The notes beneath the pieces were generated by a model. That model was given only the letters and a program-made list of their open reading frames with translations, had not been told where the DNA came from and did no database searches. Of a stretch of DNA of 64,000 bases, positions 23,906 through 35,830 are shown piece by piece. The position numbers and the translations under genes are program-made. Positions within the stretch are counted from its first letter, which is position 1; every line of letters begins with the position of its first letter. The stretch is from Trachythela sp. YZ-2020 (taxonomy: Eukaryota > Cnidaria > Anthozoa > Malacalcyonacea > Clavulariidae): positions 248,001 through 312,000 of the forward strand of contig JADLSH010000162.1 in assembly GCA_016169945.1 (NCBI GenBank), in the 5' to 3' direction.

Positions 23906-24339
23906 AAATAGTAATGTTAAGTTATTATTTTTTGTGACAAACGGCATTTTTGAAAGTTAAAATACATTTTGCATTTTTTAACTGTAATTTTTGTTATTTT
24001 TCAGCGTTAACTTTGGATTGAAAGTTGCAGAACTATCTATAGATTGCCGCGGACCGCGCGAAGATGAGCCAGGTAGGGGACTAGAACTAGTACAATAACC
24101 GAATATTACATAAAGTATCGCACGGATAATGGCGGCGATCCAATTTCAAAGCAGTGAAAATTGTCGATGTTTGGTGGCGAAATACAAAAAAACTGCAGGT
24201 TTTTACGCGTGACAACAATTAAATTCTTATTTAGCGTATAAAAATCTATAGATTTGTGTAAATTAAAGTTAGTGCCCGACCGATGGCAGCGGGAATTGTT
24301 TTCTAAGCATTTTTCGGTGGCACAGAATACGGCCTAACA

Positions 24340-25399
24340 GTGCAATGGTTTAGAATTAATCTAAACCATTGCACTGTAGTGTTATATATGGTCGAGGTCG
24401 ATGCGATGATTACGGTGCAAATTTTTGCATCGTTAATGAAGATGAACTTTCCTTCTCTTTTTGCTGATTTCGAGGTCGTTTCTTCCTTAATAGAGCTGTA
24501 TATGGCACTGAAAAATGTCCTTGACAGGACCATGCATTATTGCGTGGTTTTAGGTTAGATTCCTAGAACATTTTAAGAGTCCATATACACAGCTAGTCAA
24601 ATATAGCCTGTTGCCTCGTTGCAGATGTTTCATTTCCACTGTATTTAGGCATATTTTTGCGTTACAACAGCTTCTTCTTATAGTTTTAACAATAAGCTTC
24701 GAGTCTTTACCATCAATCTACCCGAAAAATACAACAAGAACTTCGACATTTCGAGCGAAGGCCCTTCGTCTGGAAGTTAGTTTATAACACTGTTATTCTT
24801 TTGTGATCCATCATTACGCCAAAATTGGCGAATTACAATGAAAATCAAACAAAACACGTACCTATAGCGAGGCAACAAGCTAGATTTTTCGTAGAACAAA
24901 TATGTATGCGATACGTGCTTATTTTTAACTTATGCTCGCGCAGCCATGGCGCAACTGAGTAGGTAGATTGTTCTAAGCAGTTACTATGTGTAATATTGCT
25001 TTGCAGTTAAGGGAAGCAGCTTGTTTAGCATCTACAATGAAGCAACAAGCTATATTTGGCTATATTTGACTAGCTGTGTAAATGGACATCTTAAAATGCT
25101 CTAGGAATCTAACCTAAAACCACGCAATAATGCATGGCCCTGTCAAGGACATTTTTAACTGCAAAGCAGTATTACACATAGTAACTGCTTAGGCCAACTG
25201 CTTAAGTTAAAAATAAGCACGTATCGCATACATATTTGTTCTAGCTTGTTGCCTCGCTATAGGTACGTGTTTTGTTTGATTTTCATTGTAGTTCGCCAAT
25301 TTTGGCGTAATGATGGATCACAAAAGAATAACAGTGTTATAAACTAACTTCCAGACGAAGGGCCTTCGCTCGAAATGTCGAAGTTCTTGTTGTATTTTT
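24340..25399. repeat. Apex loop made of nested inverted repeats
   Basis: Three inverted sets are interleaved: 24,345-24,378 (a 15-bp hairpin CAATGGTTTAGA with TCTAAACCATTG), 24,514-24,616 with 25,048-25,155, and 24,725-24,900 with 25,245-25,400. The last carries AACTTCGACATTTCGAGCG at its ends, a motif repeated elsewhere in the window (56.57-56.66 kb). The short plus-strand frames here derive from the inverted arms. No gene is supported. Confidence 0.65.
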
Positions 25400-27126
25400 G
25401 GCATCTCCACAGAGATCCCTGCGGAGGAGGCTAGGGGAGGCTGCGTCGAAGGGCCAACCCCTACTTGTGGTGTTCGAATGACCAACCATTGTATTCGATT
25501 TTGACTTGAAATACGAAGGAAAGACTAGTTCCTTTTGACAAGTGATTTCTAAGCCTTCCATCTAGCCAAATGGTTACGGCGAGTGTTTTCGCACCCTTCA
25601 ATTTCGGATTTCTTATGTATCGCGCCCCTGATGGAACAACTCCGAAGAGCGATGTCCCATCCAGGGCGCGATACAAGAGAGTACCGAAGGGCGTGACTTT
25701 CAACAATACACTCGCCATAACCATTTGGCTACGGAGGGAAAGCTTAATGAACCTTATAAATTGAAGATGTCTTTCCGAACTCATTAGCATGCAAATAAAA
25801 AAAATTACGCAAACGCCTCTTAGAAGCGTCGATCTTTTTTACGAAATAAGTAAGTAGCCTACAAGAAAAACAATATAAGAAATATATGAGTGGAAAACTA
25901 TGCCCAAAAACCTTAAACTCGAGCTAGAAAAGGAACATTTTAGCTTTTTAAACAGAAGTATAGAAATGTCGATATTTTACATACGGGGTATATACCTGCG
26001 AAGAATTGCATCGTGACGTCATTTACAGCAAACCTTCGGGCAAGATGGACCGCAAAATATCGAAGAAAAATGCAGCCAAAAGTCGTCATTTTCTGGCAAA
26101 AGAAGAGAATAAATGTTAATAAAACGCTATAAAAATGGCAAGAAACCCAAAATGGACGTTTGGTTGAAATTTGGGGAGTGAAAAGAAGAAGAAATGGCTG
26201 AGAAATCGCAACGTTAAAGCACTGTAAAAGTCATCGTGGCCGAAGACAAAATGGCGATGACCTTCTTCCCCAATCAAGAAGATGAAAGGAAAATAGTTTG
26301 TGTGGTGTTGGAAGTCAACAGTATGTGATATGTATTATCATGTAAGCTATTACATTACTATTCTAAGTATACAAGACCATTATTTTGACTGATTTTACTT
26401 TTACTTACTACAACATTATTTCATGATATTTTGATATAAATTTGTGCCTGACCATTAGTATGAACATTCATCTACTGCAAATCTTGCAATATTACATCTT
26501 GATCATTGTAGATATCCTTGATATTGCACATTATCTCCAAAATGGCGATATAAGAAATCACCTCCCCCACCAACGAATATTCAGGCAGCCCCCTCCTGGC
26601 TAAATAATTTCTTTTAATATGAATTTTTAAACTTACCAGTAAATTCTTAATATATTTTCTCTATTTAGCTGAACTGTAAGAGTAAAGATAAAAATGATGG
26701 AAAATCATCGAACATGAGGCTTTGTATATCTCAGGTATATTTTAATTTTTATGGTCACGTGTGTAATGCAAATCGTCGTTTCAAATTGTTCATGCGTTCA
26801 ATTAAGGTGGCTACCTATAATTTTTTGAAATATGGAAAATCTATGATTTGGATAAAAAATCTTTACTTGTTAGAAAACAAAAATGTCTGACTTGTATAGA
26901 GCAACGTCACTGAGCAACATTCTAAAAGCTGAAAATTATACACAAAAATGACGTCATTACTGTTGCTATGGTGATAATGACTTTCAGTAAGGCCGATATT
27001 TTGGCTTTTAACGCACTTTACCCGAAAAAACGCCTGGTTACCCCCATTTTCTACTCTATAAAACGTTTTCCTGTAGTAAAATATATTATCTGAACGAGTT
27101 AAAACATCATGTTTATTGATCTATAA

Positions 27127-27297
27127 AGGTACGTTCACACACAGCGATTTGTCGGCCCGATTTTAGGTTTCTCTGAATGTTAATGACGAATATTTTCAGT
27201 TGGTGATGTTGTCAGATGACGTTTGCCACGTATTTTTCAAATATCATTAACGTGCATCTGAAATCGGCCCGACAAATCGCTGTGTGTGAACGTACCT
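27127..27297. mobile_element. Harbinger-type MITE, 171 bp, copy 1
   Basis: The ends AGGTACGTTCACAC and inverse are flanked by TAA (27,124-27,126 and 27,298-27,300), a TWA duplication typical of PIF/Harbinger. The interior holds GCGATTTGTCGGGCCGATTT inverted at both sides. The left palindrome arm lacks it, so it is a younger right-arm insertion. Confidence 0.85.
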
Positions 27298-27843
27298 TAA
27301 GATAATCCCTTTCACCAGAAAAAGACGTTTTATTACCGAAAAAGTGAGGGTAACCGGGCGTTTTGTCGAGTAAAGTGCGCTAGAAGCTAAAATGTCGGTC
27401 ATGTCCAAACGTCATTGTTACCATAGCAACGGTAATGACGTCATTTTTGTGAACAATTTTCAACTCAATATATGTGGTACAAATTGAGGGTTGCTTCGCG
27501 TGTGCCTAAAGGATATAAACAAAATCTCGACGTTTCGAGCTAAAGCCCTTCGTCAGGAGAAATTAGTAGACAGATAAACACATTACATCAGCTTTTATAG
27601 CAACGCTATAAAAGCTGTCACGTGAACAACATATTAACCAATGAAAATAAAGTAGTCATAACAATCATAACAAAATAGAATTAATATGTAAAGATATAGA
27701 CTACGTGCAGGATTCGGCCTGATTATAGGGTCGAAGGCCTGCGCACAGGCGTTACACTTACCAAAGCGCTATAAATGTCGTAGAAGGGAAGGAAAGAGGG
27801 GATATAGAGGATAGTATATAAGAAGTATTTAAGAGAAAAGAAT

Positions 27844-28554
27844 GAGCTAGATGAAGGAGAGGCGCTCATTGATACCATCAGGCTGAATGGTGCCAAGTTT
27901 AAAAATGAGACGCTTTTCTTGCTTGCGACGGGTATCATTGCCACCAATAATGGGATGAATGGCGCATATTTTCATATCAGAAAAGGAGTGGTTGGCACTG
28001 TTGAAGTGCCTAGCAACCGGTTTGTTGTGCACATTGTTCTTAACATCACGCAAGTGCTCAGCAAACCTATCGCCTAAACGTCTTCCAGTCTCTCCGATGT
28101 AGAGCAAGCCACATTTGCTGCAAAAGATGCAGTAAACGAGGTTGGAGGAGATGCACGTGAAACTGTGCTTGATGACAAACTGAGATTTTGGAGCCGAAAT
28201 ACAGGTGGCGAGGTTTAAATGCTTACAAGTGTAGCATTTAGCACGACCACAGGAAACAGTGCCAGCTGGTGACACAGAGTCCTGTCGCAGTGAGCTGTGC
28301 ACTAGGGTTTCCCGGATGTTTTTACTGTGTCGAAAAGACACTAGTGGGGTATCGGAGAAAATGGAAGACGTTGCAGGGTCATTTTTAAGTAGATTAAAAT
28401 TCCGGCAAATGATGTCCCTTACTTTAAAATTGAAGGGATGAAAGGTTAAAATTAAAACAAATTGAGGGTTGCTTCGCGTGTACCTAAAAGATATAAACAA
28501 AATCTCGACGTTTCGAGCTAAAGACCTTCGTCCGGAGAAATTAGTAGTTTTCAA
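27844..28554 (-). pseudogene. Penelope-like C-terminal fragment with GIY-YIG nuclease
   Basis: The minus-strand frame of 235 codons covers the region after reverse transcriptase. It has FHPFNFKVRDIICRNF, a cysteine-rich stretch CGRAKCYTCKHL, the nuclease core CSKCGLLYIGETGRRL with RFAEHLRDV, and the end KRLIFKLGTIQPDGINERL. The frame is open throughout but lacks the polymerase, so this is a 5'-truncated copy. Confidence 0.8.
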
Positions 28555-29762
28555 AGTTTGATGGTGAGCATTACCAACAAATAAGTGGTGTGGCCATGGG
28601 TACCAAAATGGGACCCAACTATGCCAATTTGTTTGTTGGTTATGTGGAAAAACAAATCTTCGAACAATACACTGGTCCCTGACCTGACTTCTATCGCCGG
28701 TTCATTGATGATTGCTTAGGCACCATCATGCTCGCGTGCTGATCTGAATTGCTTCATTAACTTTGTTAATGATTTCCATCCAGCACTTCAGTTCACATGG
28801 GAGATCAGTGAGACCAGTGTATCATTCCTAGACATTCTCATTTCTATCAATGGTAATAGGCTGAGCACATCTGTCTTTTACAAGCCTACTGACTCCCACA
28901 GCTATCTTCTCTTCTCATCCTGTCATCCTAAGCACACTAAAACTGCTATCCCTTACTCTCAATTCTTACGTCTTCGTCGCCTCTGCAGTGAAGACGACGA
29001 CTTCGATGCCAAATGTTCAGAAATGAGAAGCTTTTTTGTGAATCGTAGTTATCCTTCCCACCTTTTAGATACTGCCCTTAACAAGGCCTCCCTTATACCC
29101 CGTTCAGACGCCTTAAGAGAACCTTCGGTTGCAATTTCTAATCAAAAAGTACCTTTAATTTTAACCTTTCATCCCTTCAATTTTAAAGTAAGGGACATCA
29201 TTTGCCGGAATTTTAATCTACTTAAAAATGACCCTGCAACGTCTTCCATTTTCTCCGAGACCCTACTAGTCTCTTTTCGACACAGTAAAAACATCCGGGA
29301 AACCCTAGTGCACAGCTCACTGCGACAGGACTCTGTGTCACCAGCTGGCACTGTTTCCTGTGGTCGTGCTAAGTGCTACACTTGTAAGCATTTAAACCTC
29401 GCCACCTGTATTTCGGCTCCACAATCTCAGTTTGTCATCAAGCACAGTTTCACGTGCATCTCCTCCAACCTCTTTACTGCAACTCTTGCAGCAAATGTGG
29501 CTTGCTCTACATCGGAGAGACTGGAAGACGTTTAGGCGATAGGTTTGCTGAGCACTTGCGTGATGTTAAGAACAATGTACACAACAAACCGGTTGCTAGG
29601 CACTTCAACAGTGCCAACCACTCCTTTTCTGATATGAAAATATGCGCCATTCATCCCATTATTGGTGGCAATGATACCCGTCGGAAGCAACAAAAGCGTC
29701 TCATTTTTAAACTTGGCACCATTCAGCCTGATGGTATCAATGAGCGCCTCTCCTTCATCTAG
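28550..29762 (+). pseudogene. Penelope-like reverse transcriptase (partial) plus GIY-YIG nuclease
   Basis: The plus-strand copy starts inside the polymerase: [19 protein letters not shown] is the conserved motif before the palm, and RRFIDDC holds the catalytic aspartates, followed by FLDILISINGNRLSTSVFYK. A stop (after FEQYTGP) and a frameshift near 29.48 kb, within the cysteine-rich region, break the frame. The nuclease core CSKCGLLYIGETGRR follows at 29,470-29,540 and the product ends at 29,762 with NERLSFI. Polymerase motifs upstream are missing, so the copy is truncated and inactive. Confidence 0.82.
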
Positions 29763-30224
29763 CTCATTCTTTTCTCTTAAATACTTCTTATATACTTTCC
29801 TCTATATCCCCTCTTTCCTTCCCTTGTACGACATTTATAGCGCTTTGGTAAGTGTAACGCCTGTGCGCAGGCCTTCGACCCTATAATCGGGCCGAAGCCT
29901 GCACGTAGTCTATATCTTTACATATTAATTCTATTTTGTTATGATTGTTATGACTACTTTATTTTCATTGGTTAACATTGTTCACGTGACAGCTTTTATA
30001 GCGTTGCTATAAAAGCTGATGTAATGTGTTTATCTGTCTACTAATTTCTCCTGACGAAGGGCTTTAGCTCGAAACGACGAGATTTTGTTTATATCCTTTA
30101 GGCACACGCGAAGCAACCCTCAATTTGTTCTATATGTCCGTGGCCGACGCTGAATTAAAGTCTACGATATATGTGGTACAATTTGTTTTAAATTTTCCGT
30201 ATTTCAAACATTGCAGGGAGGCAC

Positions 30225-30522
30225 TTACTGTCGTGGCAATGGAAGTGTTCCTAAAATATTCTACCAATTCGTTTGCTCACACGAACCAATTCATTTGAGA
30301 CGTTTGTGCAACTTCGTGTATTTGATCATATTTTGTCACTTCCTGCTTCTTTATGATTGGTCAATTGCACCAAAACCAAAGGGGATTGGTGCATTAAACA
30401 GGAAATTCTTGAATTATACAGGAAGTTGTCAAATTTTCAAATAACTCCGCAAATGAATTGGTTCGTGCGAGCAAATGAATTGGTAGAATATTTTAGGAAC
30501 ACTTCCATTGCCACGACAGTAA
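30225..30522. mobile_element. MITE with about 80-bp inverted ends
   Basis: The ends TTACTGTCGTGGCAATGG and inverse continue through AGGAACACTTCC-type and ACCAATTC blocks. The interior includes an AACCAATTCATTTG inverted pair. There is no coding sequence. It lies in the right arm only. Confidence 0.7.
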
Positions 30523-32329
30523 ACTACAATCATGGAAATAATATCCGTAGACTTTTTATGAAACGCATTGCTTCTCACTATTTTGTGAAACCATTTCATT
30601 ATTATTTTAGATACGTGTCCATAATAGCTACAAATACTGTCCCCCCCCCAAGTACAATGTTGCAGAAACTGTTGATTTTTGGTTTACTTTTATCGTGCAA
30701 ATCAATATTGTAATGGGGGGGAAGGGACTTTGAATTAATTTCCATGATTGTAGATCAATAATATAAATAATGAGTTCCATTGAGTGTCCAAACCATGTAT
30801 TCTATTAACTGTGATTTACTTGAGACAACCTATGGGAAAACCTACGACTTTCTCTCTAATAGGCCACTGTTGTTGGGGTAACCTCCGCCCCACATCGGGG
30901 GAAAATTCACATTTTGTTGGGGAAATGTAGCATTTTGTAACGAAAGTGACAATTTTATTCTACCACAAAATTCCCTCAAAATGCAGGAAATACTGTTTCA
31001 GAGACTCAAAATTAAAAAATTATCTCGGGGGAGCATACCCTCGAACTCAACAGAACAAAAGTTGGACTACCTCTAACAACTTAGCCCCCTCGTCGGAGAA
31101 TTCCTGGCGCCACCCCTGTTAGTACTCATTGCCCATTCTGTATTTTGCTAAACTCTATATTATCAGTATGATTGCCTCTTTATTCTCTCCATTTGAAGTC
31201 TTTCTAAAACTTTCCATCATCTATTTTCTCGAAAAGGATCCATTCAAAAAGAAAGCAAAAGGAACAAGCTGAGATGAAAAAGAACAAAATGACGACCCAC
31301 GACCAACAGAAGCAATGACAATGCAAAGAAGACAATAGGTGTAAGTTTTGTTGATGTAAATCACTTTGATGTAATTCACGATACAATCATCAAGTTCCAT
31401 TGAGTGTGTCCTATTTTAAATGTTGTATAAATGCCAACTTTTGCAGCACAATACAGCATGTAAAATTTGAACATAGGCCAGAAAATAGTCAGATATATAT
31501 AGCACATTTTTTTCCTTCGAAAATTGCATTTTTTAATGACATGACTAATTGACATGTGACATACTAATCAACATGCATAAGCAACTCACCACATTAAGAC
31601 ATTTTGTAAGTTCTTGTACAAATGGTCATGCAAATTTCTTCATATAGCATAAAGTTTCGTTTTCGCTATTCCTGCATAAGGGATTTTACATGAGGAATAA
31701 TTTATCAAGCCACCAGCATCTATTTGTATTTTCTAAGCCCATCGTAACACAAGTTAACACAATTTTGTCCCATTTTTATGGTTGTTCACTGTTATCTACT
31801 GGATGGACATGATGTGATGTGAGGAAGGCCGCTCAATCCAACCAAATAGAGTACAAGATTGAACAACCACATCTAAAAGTGCTGGATGACCCCGACCCAT
31901 CAACAGAATGACGACTCGCCACCAACATAAGCTATGATGAAGTCAATTGAAGATGTAAGCTTTGTTGATCTTATCTATGTTATAAACCATATTACTCATT
32001 ATTCACTTTAATTGCAACACCAGTTATTCTTTAAACCCAGTTTTAGGTCTAATATGCCACACTTTGTTTAGGTGTTATTCGCATACAACATGGCTACTCG
32101 TGGTGTATACATTTGTGTTCTCCATATTTTGTGGAGTAGTGGATCTTGATGTAGTTTGTATATTTTAGTGAAGATGTGATGTGGTGAAGACTAGACATGG
32201 ACCCATTAACGAATGATAACAATACGATGCAAAGATGACAGTAAATGTAAGTTGTGTTGATTTAATACATCTCGTATGTTTCACCACACCTTTTTCTTTC
32301 ACCAAATATCATTCATACTTTAAGCATGA

Positions 32330-32480
32330 ATTAACTGGCAGTACTCTACCACTGACGAGTAAAATCATCTGATGTTAGACAGAGTAAAACACTAAAGTAG
32401 GGCGCATCTGGGTGCATTGCTAGCTAATGGCTTAATGGATATGAACGTTATCACCAAGACCAATCACAACCAATATACAA
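32330..32480 (+). repeat. Dispersed repeat, copy A
   Basis: The sequence TACCACTGACGAGTAAAAT, then GTTAGACAGAGTAAAA, then GCGCATCTGGGTGCATTG recurs at about 41,158-41,232 (inverted, partial) and at 63,860-64,000. The last copy starts again with ACTGGCAGTACCC at the window edge, so the family may form tandem arrays. Confidence 0.6.
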
Positions 32481-33099
32481 CATCTGCATACCACTCATGC
32501 TGTTTATATTACATATCCTGTTCTGTAGTGGTGCAAATAATCCCTTTTGTATTTACAACCTAATGGATTACAGGATTGAAAGCGCAAGATGAAACACCAG
32601 ATGAAAGCCTCCTTGATGACATGGACACACAAACAAAATGACCATCAGCAGCCATCAGAAGCCACAACATTGCCAAGATGAAAAATAATGCAAGTTTTTA
32701 CCAATGTAAGTTAAGAACAAAATACTTATTGAGAGATCAAAGAGCAGCAATTACACCCATTTCTCATAGACAACTTTAGGAAAAATCGAACAACAAATCA
32801 CATGAAAAAATAGAAAACAAAATCAACATGTTTCTTAAGGACTATGTTTGGAGAAAAAATTTCACGAGTTTTTGGATTTCTATTTTTGTAATCTACACAA
32901 TTTTAACAGGAATATATTTTGGCTTGAAATTGAACGGCGTTTTGCGCCCCAGCCTGGGGTAATAGCTTTCAAATGTGATAAAACATCGCTAAGGAGCAAC
33001 GAATTTTTCGACGCATTTTATGCAAAAATACATCGAAAATAAAGTATGTCATTTCAATATGAAATATTTGAAGAGTTACCCATACCTTAACGTTAAAGC

Positions 33100-34700
33100 A
33101 AAAAGCTTGCTTCAACGATTGTCTTCTCTGAAAACAAAATAATCGAAGTTTAATAATAAAAAATAGACATGGAGTATTGGAGTTAGGGGCCACATCCATA
33201 TTCAAGTTGCCACGCAAAACGTCAAATTGACGTTTTGGGTGGGTAGGTGGGTCAAAACTATTATGCTGTGACTGGAGTAGAAACTGAGAAACTGTCATGG
33301 CCAGAAATGAGAGACAACATGCCATGCGCGTTTTGGCACTTAAATAGAAATCCAAAATACCTAACCATGCTCCTGAGAAAACTATATCTTTACCTTAGTT
33401 TCGTGATATCCTGTTTTGCCATACAGCCCATAGCCCCAATAATGCCCCAGGTCGCTTGCAGCCCCAAGTGGCAATTTCTGCTCGTTGTTGGCAGATATCG
33501 GCAGATGTACAAGTCTGAACTGACTCGTAGATACTCTCAGGCATAACCAGATATTGTAATGTGTTCCACAATGCAGTAAAATGCACAGCGAAATTTCGCT
33601 CTAAAACTTTGCTTTATTGGCCGCCATGTTGAAAATAGAGATGTAATACTTCATTTAACCATCAGAATAACGTCTCTACATTACTATGTAGAGGCATAGT
33701 CCCTATAACAGTGTCTGGAAACGCATCTAAAGCTTTTGTTCTATGTTTTTGTTCATGTTTGTGCACCTTCACGCTCAGTAAACACATTGTTATTTCAGCA
33801 TAATGAAGGAAGCAGCCAATAAAATCCCTGCAGCTGAATATTAACATTTGTAAAACAAAGAAAACGTGCACTCTCAGTACACCCTCAACATTAACCCACG
33901 GACAAGGCTATAAACTTTCAAGTTTGCCGCGTTTCCAGACACTGTATTATAGGGACTATGGTAGAGGTTTGTAGAGGTTCTAAGTCTATGTTACGCACAC
34001 AATAGGGTTAGGGATTGGGTCGGGATTAGGGTCAAGATGAAAGAGAAATATTCGTGACTCGTAAAATGGCGTTATAACCTATGTAGAGGAAAGAGAGACG
34101 CATACTGCATGCCATTACTAAAACTTGTGTTTTGACACTGGTTATGAACGCGTTTTGTACTACGAATGTTCAACATGTTTTCCTGTGGAAGTTTACGATA
34201 ACTTAAACCTTAAATTTTACCAAAAACGAACCTGTATAAGCCTATGTTTAGCGTAGGCAAGCATATTTCAATTTGTTCGCAGTGCGAGTGTCCCGCATTT
34301 CTGGCCATGAATCCCAATTGTTTGAATTCTTGGTGGATTTCTTGTCTTTTTCATTGTCAGTTAGGATTTGAAGTAAACTTTCTTAGTTTCCTGTACCATG
34401 TCTATTATCATTTAATTATGGGTTATATGCTGAAGCTATACGCAATTAAATTAGTATAAACTGTTAAATAATAAATATACCATTTTGTAAGCTCTATCGA
34501 ACGTGCGTTAACCCAAACCTGTAAATCATGACCGTGAAGGAGCTTCTATATTTGATACAAAATCCTGCGGAGTTGATTTTTTCACCAAACGGTATTCAAC
34601 TTTTAAGCATATTGACGAATACTTATTCTAATTTAGATTAAGCAATTTGTTATCCCCTTATCTGTGATATTATGGATATTCAGTATATTTCTTACTTCGT
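33100..34700. other. Right-arm DNA without a recognised gene
   Basis: Part mirrors 9.5-11.2 kb of the left arm (for example 33,540-33,680 with 10,900-11,060). The short open frames on both strands have no recognisable domain. Bases 34,091-34,133 are the direct counterpart of the fragment found at 1,984-2,028. Confidence 0.4.
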
Positions 34701-34903
34701 TATTTTAGCAAGGATGTAATGTGGTGAAGACAAGGTGACCAACCAAAGCCAGTGCAAGATTTAAAATGACATAAATAGAATGACTAACCGTGATCAACAT
34801 AAGCCACGAAGATCTAAAGATGATTGCTAGAAAAAGGTAAGCTTTGTTTATTTAATATAATATGTTATTGCCTTTTATACTCCTTCCTCACTTTAATACA
34901 CCT

Positions 34904-35040
34904 TTTCGATAATTACGTCACCGATCACTCGTTGGTCCGGGAGCCTCGTTCTCGTGAATCGTGAGCGAATAGCATCTCGTCTTGATTCACGATAGCGAGG
35001 CTGCCACGCCAAGTAAGTATTCGTGACGTAATTATCGAAA
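34904..35040. mobile_element. Hairpin MITE shared by both arms, right copy
   Basis: This is the mirror copy of 9,115-9,251 with the same TTTCGATAATTACGTCAC ends. Its presence in both arms dates it before the palindrome. Confidence 0.75.
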
Positions 35041-35467
35041 GGGTATATTGTCAGACCACATCTTTCATTGTCTTTTAGCTAATTATCACCTAATAAATAT
35101 AGTTCATTTATTTCCAAAAGGAATTGATTTGGTATGAAGAAAGCTGAACAATCAAACCAAAGAAAGTGCATCATGGAAAGACCAGAAGAAGGGCTGAAGG
35201 CCTCATGAACCCACGAGCAAAATGACGATCCGCAACCATCAGAAGCCACAACATTACCAAGATGAATGTACTGCAGGTTAACAATGTACTTATTAAGTAA
35301 TCAAAGAGGATTTTAGCGATTACACTTGTTTCTCATTGAAAAAGCAAAAACCGAACAATACATTTCATGCCCAAATTATAAAAACATTGACATATATGAT
35401 AATACATGGTTAACGCAGTTTTCGACGCATTTTATGCAAATATAACTTGGCATGGTTTTGGATGTTG

Positions 35468-35830
35468 TAAGTAAGTAAGCAGGAGTGCTTATTATCCTTA
35501 CTTGCAGCTGAGAGCTAAGCTGAATTGCGAAGGACGCAGCTCAACGTGACCAAGTCGAAGGCTTTCTAGGGCGCATATGGCAGCCACCTTTTGCTCGCCA
35601 TCACGGAGCACAGCTACGATGGAAGGGCCAGTTAGGGGTTAAACCCAACCCACCCTGTCAACATTCCCTGTGGGAGGAAACCGGAGTACCCGGAGAAAAC
35701 CCACGACTTTCGGCAGAGCGTTGACTAACTCTTTTCACATAGCTATCATAAGTCGTCCCCAACGGGACTTGAACCCACGATATCAGAGGTGAAAGGCGCG
35801 TGCTCTGACGATTGCGCCACCGAAGCCCCT
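35468..35830 (-). mobile_element. tRNA-derived SINE with target duplication
   Basis: Read on the minus strand the element starts with a tRNA-like head: an A box in GGTGGCGCAATCGTCAG, the arm CGCCTTTCACC and a B box GGGTTCAAGTCCC. A tRNA-Glu-like origin is likely from the CTTTCAC loop. The tail ends in a short CTTA-type repeat. The 7-bp duplication GATGTTG flanks it (35,461-35,467 and 35,831-35,837), and the mirror position at about 8,684-8,700 in the left arm preserves the empty site. Related SINEs lie at 54.25 and 61.63 kb. Confidence 0.85.

Larger units (their letters stand above)
17497..24336 (+). mobile_element. Academ-like DNA transposon at the palindrome apex, inactive copy
   Basis: Terminal inverted repeats run from 17,497 to about 17,768 and from about 24,053 to 24,336. 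They start TAGGCCGTATTCTGTG and stay alike for over 200 bases (landmarks CCGATCGGTC-type GCAGCGG block, AATCTATAGATTTTTATACG, ACTAGTTCTAGTCCC). The flanks show a 3-bp duplication ACA (17,494-17,496 and 24,337-24,339). A 3-4 bp duplication and a transposase with XPG-type nuclease motifs fit the Academ superfamily. The transposase is broken by frameshifts and a deletion. The element separates the two halves of the palindrome loop. Confidence 0.75.
27480..30140. mobile_element. Penelope-like retroelement with inverted partial copy
   Basis: A minus-strand partial copy (27,480-28,545) is joined to a longer plus-strand copy (28,545-30,140). A terminal segment containing TCTCGACGTTTCGAGCTAAAG occurs as direct repeats at about 27,525 and 28,500 and inverted at about 30,070, the repeat arrangement known for Penelope-like elements. 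Both outer flanks end near CAAATTGAGGGTTGCTTCGC. The left arm of the palindrome lacks this insertion. Confidence 0.8.
31180..35290 (+). other. Series of exon-like non-coding modules, right arm
   Basis: The mirror set runs on the plus strand at about 31,200-31,345, 31,800-31,960, 32,168-32,260, 32,560-32,700, 34,709-34,843 and 35,110-35,285. Acceptor-like TTTTAG precedes GATGTGATGTGGTGAAGAC at 32,168, with a near match at 34,709. Donor-like GTAAGCTTTGTT or GTAAGTTGTG follows several modules. The surroundings are also repeated in tandem: 32.6-33.1 kb resembles 35.1-36.0 kb, including TTCGACGCATTTTATGCAAA. No module keeps an open frame. Confidence 0.5.

Noticed and set aside
27120..27300. Inverted repeat at 27.1 kb as a transcription terminator
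   Set aside because: Two further copies with TWA duplications show that it is a MITE.
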